From Verrucomicrobiales bacterium (GTDB taxonomy: Bacteria > Verrucomicrobiota > Verrucomicrobiia > Verrucomicrobiales > SLCJ01), in assembly GCA_007125835.1 (NCBI GenBank), contig SLCJ01000282.1:1-7516 (forward strand): DNA of 7,516 nucleotides, read 5' to 3'. The notes beneath the pieces are model-generated. The model worked only from the letters and a program-made list of their open reading frames with translations, was not told the origin of the DNA and made no database searches. The stretch's first letter is position 1. Each line of letters begins with the position of its first letter. The translations under genes were made by a program, and so were the position numbers. Shown piece by piece: positions 1 to 6,239 of the stretch.

Positions 1-377
1 ATGCGATGGAGGTGCTGGCATTTCTCGAAGAGCGCGGCATTGCCTGGCGTGATTTTCGCGAGATGGGCGGCGAGATCGGAGGCTTTGACCTGCTCCTGCC
101 AAGGGAAAACCTGCACGACCTCGACGGGCTAGAAGGCGCGCTGGAGACCGCGTTCTTCGATGAGGTGCGGGTGGACCACGACCAGGGGTCGGTGACAGTG
201 GCCGGGCCCGCGATCAATGAAACGGGGCGATGTGTCCTCGAAGGTTCCGCCATTCTACGCGAGGCCGGAATGGAAATCCTCCGCACCACCACCTCACAAA
301 ACCGCGTCTCCTGGGTCATTCCCGCCACGGATGTGGAAAACGCCGTGCACCTTCTGCATGGGCATTTTCTTGGGTAG
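1..377 (+). CDS. Aspartate kinase, C-terminal ACT region (5' truncated by window edge)
   Basis: The reading frame (codons from position 3) is open from the left edge to a TAG at 375-377 and gives about 124 residues. The last 60 residues fit the terminal ACT domain of aspartate kinases: a strand near SVTVAGPAI, a helix near AILREAGMEIL, the segment TTTSQNRVSWVIP, and the closing helix NAVHLLHGHFLG, which matches the family ending AvraLHeaFf. The first ~57 residues would be the rest of the preceding ACT domain. Aspartate kinase makes aspartyl phosphate, the first step toward lysine, threonine, methionine and diaminopimelate, and its ACT domains bind the amino acid inhibitor. The catalytic N-terminal domain (~280 residues) would lie left of the window. 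The ATG at position 6 is internal, not a start. The usual TSE signature reads TSQ here and the GMxxxPGV loop is replaced by GPAINETGR, so effector binding may differ. The class (lysC type or other) cannot be decided; another ACT protein is possible but less likely. Confidence 0.75.
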   Translation, partial: AMEVLAFLEERGIAWRDFREMGGEIGGFDLLLPRENLHDLDGLEGALETAFFDEVRVDHDQGSVTVAGPAINETGRCVLEGSAILREAGMEILRTTTSQNRVSWVIPATDVENAVHLLHGHFLG

Positions 378-420
378 GCCGGGAGTGGGTGCGCTTTGTC
401 GAAACCTACCTGGATTTTTC
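371..420 (+). terminator. Weak candidate terminator between convergent genes
   Basis: GGTAGG at 373-378 can pair with CCTACC at 405-410, and a run of five T (415-419) follows. The stem is only 6 bp, extendable by G-U pairs, and the loop is long at 26 bases. It overlaps the kinase stop codon. Placement is right for ending plus-strand transcription, since the minus-strand neighbour ends at 424, but the structure is poor and may be chance. Confidence 0.25.
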
Positions 421-423
421 GGG

Positions 424-2934
424 CTAATTTTGATTGATGTCGTGGTCGGTGATGCGCCGACCTTGGCGAATGGCGTCTTGAAAGGCGGAGTTGCGTTGGG
501 CGAGGCGTGCGGCGCGTTCGCTTCGCTGTGGATCCATATCGGCAAGGGAGACACCGCCGGTGTCGCCGCGGGGGGTGACTTTCAGGCGTTCGGAGCCGGC
601 GCGAATGATGGCGAGGGCTTCTGCGCGTTTTTCCGGGTCATCGGTTTGTGCAAGCAAGGGGCTGAGTTCCGGTCTGTCGAAACTGATGCGGACGCGGTGT
701 CGTCTGAAGTCGGCTTCAGCGGCGAGATTCACTCCGGTTAGCTCTCTGAGGCGTGTGGTTTCGGCGTTGGTGAGCGGGCTGCGCCCACCGACAGCATCGG
801 GATGGCCGGATTCGTAGATCGGGTAGTAGGGGGCGTTTAGGTCGAGCCAGGTTTCGACGCGTTGGATTTCCTCCTGGCTGAGAGATACGCCATGGTGTGC
901 GGGGCGCAGGTATGCAGAGAGGCGGCTGGCATGCGAGCCCCAGGATTTGGCGGGCTGTATTTCGGCTGGCCCGCCGCCAACTGCTGAGACGTGTCCCTTG
1001 GACCACAATTCGGTATAGGATGCATTGAAAATCAATCCGAGATCGCCAGCCAGGATGAGCTTGCTTTCCTCCTCCATGCCGAAATCGTGGCAGGAGACGC
1101 AATGGCGGTCGAATACAGGCTGCACTTCGGTGAGGAAAGAAAACTCACGCGGCGGGCCGAACCAATTTTCCAGTGAGTGCGGGCCGGTGAGCAGGGCGAG
1201 AGGAGCGGAGGAGGGCGGGGTGCTGGTGGAGCGGTGGTCGTGGCAGCCGTAGCAGCCCTGGGTTTCGCCGGGCTGGATGAGGGTGCCGCTGCGCATCGAC
1301 TGGAGCATGCGTCCATCGCCATCGAGGAGTTGGAAATAGACGAACGTATTGGAGGGGACTTCGAAATAAGCTGAGCCATCGGGCTCGATGGGAACGGTTC
1401 CGAGGATTCGTTTGTTTTCAAAGCTATGCCAGTTCATGGCGGGGGCCTGAGCGCCCTGGCCGCCCCAGGCGGGGGTGGTGAACGACCGTTTTGGCGGTGA
1501 TTCGACAACCCGCAGGTATTTGACATCTTCCGGATCGATGCCTTCCATGTGTGTGCCGGCGCGGGCGTTGACGACGTAGAACAAGCCTGGGTTGTTGCCG
1601 TTGTGGCGGCGGGGTGAAATCACGGGAGGACGTTGGCGTGGGGCGAGTGGCTGGGGGTCGAAGCATCCGGGTTCCTCGAAGTGGACAACCACCTCGTTGC
1701 CAAAAAGGTCGAGCAGCACGATGGCGGTTCGTTCGTCGCCGGCTTTGAGAGTGCGGACGGCGAGAAAATATTTATCGGAGAGGGGAAAAGGATCTTCGTA
1801 TTTGATGGGTAGGCCGACAGTGGAGTCCCAGCCGCCACTGTTAAAGAGACGGATGGCATCGGCGGGCCATGTGCGGAGTATCGCTTCGCGCGTGTCCACG
1901 CCGCGGGCGGGGTCGAGGAGGGCGAGTGCTCCCCACGGGCGGTCGTGGCAGGCGGCGAAGACGGCGAGGCAGAGCGTGCCGCCTGGGACGGCGCGTCCGT
2001 CGATGACGCCGCCTGGCGAAGAGACATTGCTGCCCCAGTAGATGGCATGGTTGGTGCCGTCTGGGTTGGCTGTCCAGAGGGCTTGGGCATCACCGAAATT
2101 GCGGTCGACGTATTCCCAGCGGTCGTAGAGCAGGCGGCCGTCGGGCAGGACGGTTGCGTGGCCTTCGAACAGTGTGCTGTTGCCGATTTGGTGGATGTTG
2201 GCGCCGTCGCCGTCCATCCGGAAAAGGTTGCCCATGATGTGGCGGTTGCACATGCAGTATTTTGGGTCGCGAGTGGAGGTGAAAGCGATGCCGCCATCGG
2301 GCAGGTAGACGGGGTCGATGTCGTTGGCATCCGGGCAGGCGGTGAGCTGGCGCAGAGCGTCTCCGCGGGCGTCGATCTCGTAGATGTGGGATGCGCCTTC
2401 GCGGTTATGGCGCCAGGAAAAAATGATTTTGCTGCCGTCGTATGAGACTTCCGGGTCGCGAATAAGGCCGTCGGGGCCGCCGTCGAGCAGGGTATCGACC
2501 TGGCCGGTGGCGACGTCGAGAATTTTGAGTGCGCTGCCGCCGCGGTATGAGTTGGTGTTGATCTCGCCGACTTGGAAGAATGTTTCGGTATTGTGGTGGT
2601 CCTTCGCGAACTGGCGGCGCACGACAAACAGCAGGGGGTGGCGTAGCAGCAGTGGATTGGCGAGCAGGGCCTCGCGGCGGAGGGAATCGAGTCCGGCGGC
2701 ATCGTCTGCGGGCAGAGCGGCGAGGCGTTCGAGGTAGATATCCGCTGTTGGGTATTCGGACCCGAAGGTGGCGGCGAGGTCTTGGATTGCAGCTTTGAGT
2801 GCAGTGCGTTCGTCGTCGGCGTGGGCCTCATTGGCTGCGATTGGAATCACGAACAGCACGGCCAGTATCAGGCTCCGGCAGGAGCGAGGGCAATGTAAGG
2901 AAGTCACGTGGGAAGGTATCTGGCTGAGCCGCAT
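424..2934 (-). CDS. Secreted HzsA-related diheme c-type cytochrome with PD40 beta-propeller
   Basis: 836 residues. The N-terminus is a Sec signal: basic n-region with R17 and R20, hydrophobic LILAVLFVIPIAA, likely cut after AHA (residue 39). Residues ~100-420 hold PD40/TolB-like propeller blades (for example DPEVSYDGSKIIFSW at 160-174, and DGRLLYDRWEYVDRNFGDAQ at 265-284) plus a CMC motif at 227-229. Residues ~505-600 match the middle domain of the hydrazine synthase alpha subunit family: EPDGSAYFEVP, then MRSGTLIQPGE, then haem motif CYGCH at 561-565. A second haem motif CVSCH lies at 612-616 after VQPVFDRH, the usual entry of a small cytochrome c domain. The tail carries DLNAPYYPIYESG, GRSPL and FDRPELSPLL blocks that I associate with planctomycete and verrucomicrobial relatives. 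It is presumably a periplasmic redox protein; substrate unknown. True hydrazine synthase activity is unlikely: no HzsB/HzsC partner is visible and no tyrosine follows the first CxxCH. The ATG at 2934 is chosen because it gives a complete signal peptide, although no Shine-Dalgarno is evident. The gene may have its own promoter in the 127-base gap upstream. Confidence 0.85.
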   Translation of the reverse strand: MRLSQIPSHVTSLHCPRSCRSLILAVLFVIPIAANEAHADDERTALKAAIQDLAATFGSEYPTADIYLERLAALPADDAAGLDSLRREALLANPLLLRHPLLFVVRRQFAKDHHNTETFFQVGEINTNSYRGGSALKILDVATGQVDTLLDGGPDGLIRDPEVSYDGSKIIFSWRHNREGASHIYEIDARGDALRQLTACPDANDIDPVYLPDGGIAFTSTRDPKYCMCNRHIMGNLFRMDGDGANIHQIGNSTLFEGHATVLPDGRLLYDRWEYVDRNFGDAQALWTANPDGTNHAIYWGSNVSSPGGVIDGRAVPGGTLCLAVFAACHDRPWGALALLDPARGVDTREAILRTWPADAIRLFNSGGWDSTVGLPIKYEDPFPLSDKYFLAVRTLKAGDERTAIVLLDLFGNEVVVHFEEPGCFDPQPLAPRQRPPVISPRRHNGNNPGLFYVVNARAGTHMEGIDPEDVKYLRVVESPPKRSFTTPAWGGQGAQAPAMNWHSFENKRILGTVPIEPDGSAYFEVPSNTFVYFQLLDGDGRMLQSMRSGTLIQPGETQGCYGCHDHRSTSTPPSSAPLALLTGPHSLENWFGPPREFSFLTEVQPVFDRHCVSCHDFGMEEESKLILAGDLGLIFNASYTELWSKGHVSAVGGGPAEIQPAKSWGSHASRLSAYLRPAHHGVSLSQEEIQRVETWLDLNAPYYPIYESGHPDAVGGRSPLTNAETTRLRELTGVNLAAEADFRRHRVRISFDRPELSPLLAQTDDPEKRAEALAIIRAGSERLKVTPRGDTGGVSLADMDPQRSERAARLAQRNSAFQDAIRQGRRITDHDINQN

Positions 2935-3061
2935 GAGTCAACAACGGCTCGAGATGCGGGTGGCGAATGGTAAGGAAAAAGCAATCGGAGTGAGATAAGG
3001 AAAAGGGGAGAGCATGCCCGAGTGATTGGGGCCTGGAATTGGGTTTAGGGGAGGGTGCCGG
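2935..3061. other. 127-base intergenic gap between two minus-strand genes
   Basis: This gap lies between the stop of the LamG/beta-strand-repeat gene (TAA, complement of 3062-3064) and the start of the HzsA-related gene. No good intrinsic terminator, tRNA or open reading frame was seen. The plus strand has four G-runs at 3028-3031, 3041-3043, 3048-3051 and 3053-3055 with loops of 9, 4 and 1 bases, a possible G-quadruplex on the template strand just past the stop codon. No convincing -35/-10 pair was found for the HzsA-related gene, though the spacing would allow a promoter here. Confidence 0.5.
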
Positions 3062-6025
3062 TTACGGATCGACTGTAACGGCGAGGCGGACGAATAGATT
3101 CTGGGTGATGTCCGGGAGGGTGAAGACGACTTGCGTTGGGTCGCTCAGGTCGATGGCAGGGTCCGGGGGCGTGATGCTTGTCCATTCGCCTGCGGCGAGG
3201 GTGGTGGAGGTCTCGATGGCAAAGGTTGCATTGGCTGTCGGGTCGCGCGGCCAGGTGATGGTGCGGGTGGTGCCGTCTGTGACGATTTGGGGATTTGGGG
3301 TGAACGACTGGCCGGTTTCGCCCATGAAGTATTCGACGCCGTTGGGTATGCCGTCCCCGTCGAAGTCGAGGTCGGGTGCCTGCCCGCCGGCGTGGATGGC
3401 GGCCCAGGCGGCATAGCCGGATTCCGGTTCGCCGGGCACGGTGAGGGTGATGAACCTTGTGCCGTTGTCGGCAAGGGCAGGGTCGTCGTAAGAGAGAATG
3501 AAATCGTTGATGCCGATGGTGACGGTGGCTCCTTCGGGCACATCTAGTTCGCTGTTGATATCGAGGAAGGCAGCTCCGAACGCACCGGCGTATTCGACGA
3601 GTATCAGCTTGGTGGCGTTGGGCAGCAGGGTTTCTTCGTTGGCTGCGGTGGCAAGGTCGGTGATCTGGATGGCCGCGAAATTCTCTACGTCCAAATTGCC
3701 ATTGATGACGAGGCGGGCACACTGGCCGGTGCGGGAATCGAAGCGCAGCGAGACCGTTCCCTGGTCGAGAAGGACGGCCCCCTGATGGCTGATGACGCCG
3801 ATGCCATTGGGACCGCCGGGGGAGATGGTGCCGACGACTTCGATGTTGCCTATGACCGAGCCCGTGCCGACGATGGTCTGTCCGCTTCCCAGGAAGTAAT
3901 CGTTCTGCACGGCGGAGATGTCGAAGGTGGTTCCTTCGGCGAGTTGGATGGTGGTGACAGAGTCGAGGAGGGCATCGCCATCGAGAGCGAGTGTGCCTTG
4001 GTCGATGCGGGCGGTGCCGGTGAAGGTGGTATTGCCTGCCAGGGTGAGTTGTCCGCTGCCGAGTTTGACGAGGATGGCGCTGCCTGTGAGCGGCCCTTCG
4101 ATGCGCGCTTCGAAGGCCTGGGTGTTGAGGGGGCGTATGTTGGCGGCACCCGGAAAGCTGATTTGGCGCAGCGGGTTGAGCGTGATGTCGGGAGCGTCGA
4201 AGCGGATCGGGGCATTGATGTTTTCGGTGAAGTGGATGATGTTGTTATCAGGATCGCCGAGGACATCGTCGCTGGTGATGCCGAGCGTGCCGCGATACAT
4301 TTCGATGTTCCCTTGGAAATCGTTGTCCGGGTTGCGCAGTTCGAGGATGTTGAAATGGTTGACTGAGGTTCCGCTGTCCACCAGCCGGTAGGTTTGACCG
4401 GCCGCGCCGCCGCTGATTTTTCCGGTTAGGGTGACAGTGGTGGGAGCGCTTGGCGCGGCGTTGCCGGTGGTGCGGATCATGAAGGTCTGATGGCCGGTTT
4501 CGCGGAGCACGACATCGTTGGCAAAGGTTTCGGAGCTGCCATTGCCGAAGCCGAAGCGAAGCTGGCCGCCATCGTGTGCCACTGTGCCGCTGCCCAAGGC
4601 GGCGGGATCCTGAATGAAGACAATGCCGCCGCCCAGTGTGGTGCCGCCGGAAAAGCCCGAGGGCGCCGTGAGCGTAAGGGCACTGGTGCCCGCCTTGGCC
4701 AGATTGCCGGGGCCGGAAAGTGATCCTGAATAGGTGGTGTTGTTGTTGTTGGAGCCGACGTTGAGGGCGACCGGATTGCTCCCGGCATTCTCCAGAGCGA
4801 GCGGGCCGTCGCCGGCAAGTCCGCCGAAGGTCGCCTCCGGGAGCCCAGCGCCGAATTGGATTGTCGAATCGCCGCCGTTGCCGGAGACGACGGACCCTGA
4901 GAGCGCCTCAGCATGGTCGACCACCAAGGTGCCCGAAAGGACGGAGGTCGGGCCGCTGAATGTCCCCGGAAGGGCGAGGGTGAGCGTGCCGTCACCGGAT
5001 TTCTCCAATCCGCCCATGCCACCAATGGGGCCGCCGGAGAGCGAATAGGAAACCCCGTCGTCGTCGAATTGCATGGCGGCGGGTGAAACCCCCTCGGGAT
5101 CGACCGCGATGGCGAACTCTTGCGCGTTTTCGGTGAAGAGCACGCTGTCGCCATCGAGGAAGCCTGCGGGTGTGAGCGGATCGGATTGCAGGACCCAGTT
5201 GTTTGGTGCGTCGAGTGTTTCGGTGGTCCACTCGTCGCTTAGCGCTCCAGTCCAGATGATCGCCTTGGGAAAGATGGAGAAGTCGACGTTGTCAATCGTT
5301 TCGCCATCGCCGGCATTCCAGATGTCGGCGATGTGCTGTGGCGTCAACTGGCCCGAGAAAACCGCGACGTCGTCGATCTGCGTGTTGTTGGCTGAATAGG
5401 TGCCATTGCCACCGCCGCCGATCAGCGTGTTTAGTCCGGCTCCGAATGTGCCGCCTCCGAAGTTGGCGCCCGCAGGGTTGAGCAGGGTTCCGTTGAGATA
5501 CCAGAATCCGAGATTGGCGGTATTGTCGACGACCAGGTTGATGAGGTTCCAGTCGCCGTTTTTCCAGGCGATGCCCTGGTTCTGGCGCGGGCCGGTGTTG
5601 GTTTTTAGTTTGCCCTCGCGGTTGGCTCCCAGCGAAGTGACGAGCCATCCGGTGTTGTTGCCGTTGGCCCAGTTGCTGTTGCCCATGATGGCCCTGTCCA
5701 AACTGGCATTGGGTGTGCCGGTCCAGCGCACCCAGAGGGAGACGGAAAAGTCGCCCTCATAGACGGTGTCCAGATTTCCGAGCGAGACGGCCCAGTCGTT
5801 TGGCGTGGTGGTGTTGGCGTTGGTGTTGGCAAAGGCGGCGGCCTGGCCGAATTTCCCGGCGACATAGGTTGGTGTGGCGGCATTGGTGCCGATGGCTGCG
5901 CCGTCGAGTGTGGTGCCGGGGCCGGCCGTGGTGTCGCCGTCGAGTGGCAGGTAGGCGACCAGGGAAACCTGGGCATGCGCGAGCATTGCCATAGGAAACA
6001 GCAAGATTAGCATCGATGACTTCAT
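3062..6025 (-). CDS. Secreted LamG-domain protein with autotransporter-associated beta-strand repeats
   Basis: 987 residues from the ATG at 6025. This start is preferred over an in-frame TTG at 6100 and ATG at 6058 because it begins directly with a compact signal peptide (MKSSMLILLFPMAMLAHA, cut after residue 18); a weak GGA lies just upstream. Residues ~76-238 form a LamG/concanavalin-like domain (DFSVSLWVRW at 92-101, IDDVAVFSGQLTPQHIADIW at 217-236), a jelly roll that often binds glycans. Residues ~255-790 are glycine-, threonine- and asparagine-rich beta-helix sequence with passenger-associated transport repeats at ~333-375, 435-478 and 644-687, and a divergent one near 536-590. Each has the pattern LxKxGxGxLTL...FSGxTxVxxGTLxV. 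A ~100-residue tail follows, with a DxDxDGDG possible calcium loop at 885-892, then NGVEY, and a final Ig-like strand region ending VRLAVTVDP. No autotransporter beta-barrel and no PEP-CTERM anchor is present, so passage across the outer membrane is unexplained. The likely role is a surface or extracellular adhesin or polysaccharide-associated protein; the ligand is unknown. Confidence 0.85.
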   Translation of the reverse strand: MKSSMLILLFPMAMLAHAQVSLVAYLPLDGDTTAGPGTTLDGAAIGTNAATPTYVAGKFGQAAAFANTNANTTTPNDWAVSLGNLDTVYEGDFSVSLWVRWTGTPNASLDRAIMGNSNWANGNNTGWLVTSLGANREGKLKTNTGPRQNQGIAWKNGDWNLINLVVDNTANLGFWYLNGTLLNPAGANFGGGTFGAGLNTLIGGGGNGTYSANNTQIDDVAVFSGQLTPQHIADIWNAGDGETIDNVDFSIFPKAIIWTGALSDEWTTETLDAPNNWVLQSDPLTPAGFLDGDSVLFTENAQEFAIAVDPEGVSPAAMQFDDDGVSYSLSGGPIGGMGGLEKSGDGTLTLALPGTFSGPTSVLSGTLVVDHAEALSGSVVSGNGGDSTIQFGAGLPEATFGGLAGDGPLALENAGSNPVALNVGSNNNNTTYSGSLSGPGNLAKAGTSALTLTAPSGFSGGTTLGGGIVFIQDPAALGSGTVAHDGGQLRFGFGNGSSETFANDVVLRETGHQTFMIRTTGNAAPSAPTTVTLTGKISGGAAGQTYRLVDSGTSVNHFNILELRNPDNDFQGNIEMYRGTLGITSDDVLGDPDNNIIHFTENINAPIRFDAPDITLNPLRQISFPGAANIRPLNTQAFEARIEGPLTGSAILVKLGSGQLTLAGNTTFTGTARIDQGTLALDGDALLDSVTTIQLAEGTTFDISAVQNDYFLGSGQTIVGTGSVIGNIEVVGTISPGGPNGIGVISHQGAVLLDQGTVSLRFDSRTGQCARLVINGNLDVENFAAIQITDLATAANEETLLPNATKLILVEYAGAFGAAFLDINSELDVPEGATVTIGINDFILSYDDPALADNGTRFITLTVPGEPESGYAAWAAIHAGGQAPDLDFDGDGIPNGVEYFMGETGQSFTPNPQIVTDGTTRTITWPRDPTANATFAIETSTTLAAGEWTSITPPDPAIDLSDPTQVVFTLPDITQNLFVRLAVTVDP

Positions 6026-6239
6026 GGTTCCGGGCTGTTGTATTGTGGGAAAGAGCATCGTGTAGATTATGGACAAAAAGGAAGCGTTGGGGTATAGCAA
6101 AAACGCAAAACATCATGGCAATTACGCCGCGAGGGACGATTTGACTTTGGTTTGGCGGACTGGTGGCGGTTGGTGGATTTGCCATGAAATATGGCGGATC
6201 ATCCATACAAAACAGGTGGCATCCGCTGTATGGTAAAAG
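6026..6239. promoter_or_regulatory. Divergent intergenic region, probable promoters for both flanking genes
   Basis: Both neighbours are transcribed away from this 214-base stretch, so it must hold or transmit both promoters. On the minus strand CATAAT (complement of 6066-6071) is a 5/6 match to a -10 box about 40 bases before the LamG gene, but no matching -35 is present. On the plus strand TTGACT at 6141-6146 resembles a -35 box, but nothing like a -10 lies 16-18 bases on. Neither promoter can be assigned with confidence. The region also holds a GG-rich tract (6149-6176) and interlocked inverted repeats (6194-6233). Confidence 0.5.
6194..6233 (+). repeat. Two interlocked inverted repeats just before the phosphodiesterase start
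   Basis: GCGGAT at 6194-6199 pairs with ATCCGC at 6221-6226, and CCATACA at 6203-6209 pairs with TGTATGG at 6227-6233. The arm order is A, B, A', B', so the stems are either mutually exclusive or pseudoknotted. The last arm ends six bases before the ATG at 6240 and covers where a ribosome site would be. A shorter repeat, GCCAT/ATGGC, lies at 6181-6195. The pairing is read directly from the sequence; any role as operator or translational switch is inference, and arms this short can arise by chance. Confidence 0.3.

Noticed and set aside
1945..2445. A 166-codon plus-strand open frame antisense to the propeller region
   Set aside because: Alanine/valine/glycine-rich shadow of the real gene on the other strand, with no supporting signal.
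1620..2831. A 403-codon minus-strand open frame inside the HzsA-related gene
   Set aside because: It is in another frame of the same strand, has a low-complexity Ser/Thr/Pro/Ala composition typical of a shifted GC-rich frame, and shows no domain, whereas the 836-residue frame has signal peptide and haem motifs.
424..2934. Calling the diheme protein a true hydrazine synthase subunit
   Set aside because: No HzsB/HzsC gene is visible, the recalled tyrosine haem ligand is missing, and the surrounding genes do not suggest an anammox organism.
3785..4366. A 193-codon plus-strand open frame antisense to the LamG gene
   Set aside because: Asp/Gly/Glu/Val-rich shadow of the beta-strand repeat coding sequence, with no motif or start context.
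6026..6100. Longer N-terminus of the LamG protein from a TTG at 6100 or ATG at 6058
   Set aside because: Neither has a ribosome site, and the extension would bury the clean signal peptide that begins at the ATG at 6025.
6141..6169. Sigma-70 promoter from TTGACT at 6141
   Set aside because: No A/T-rich -10 element lies 15-19 bases downstream; that interval is GG-rich.
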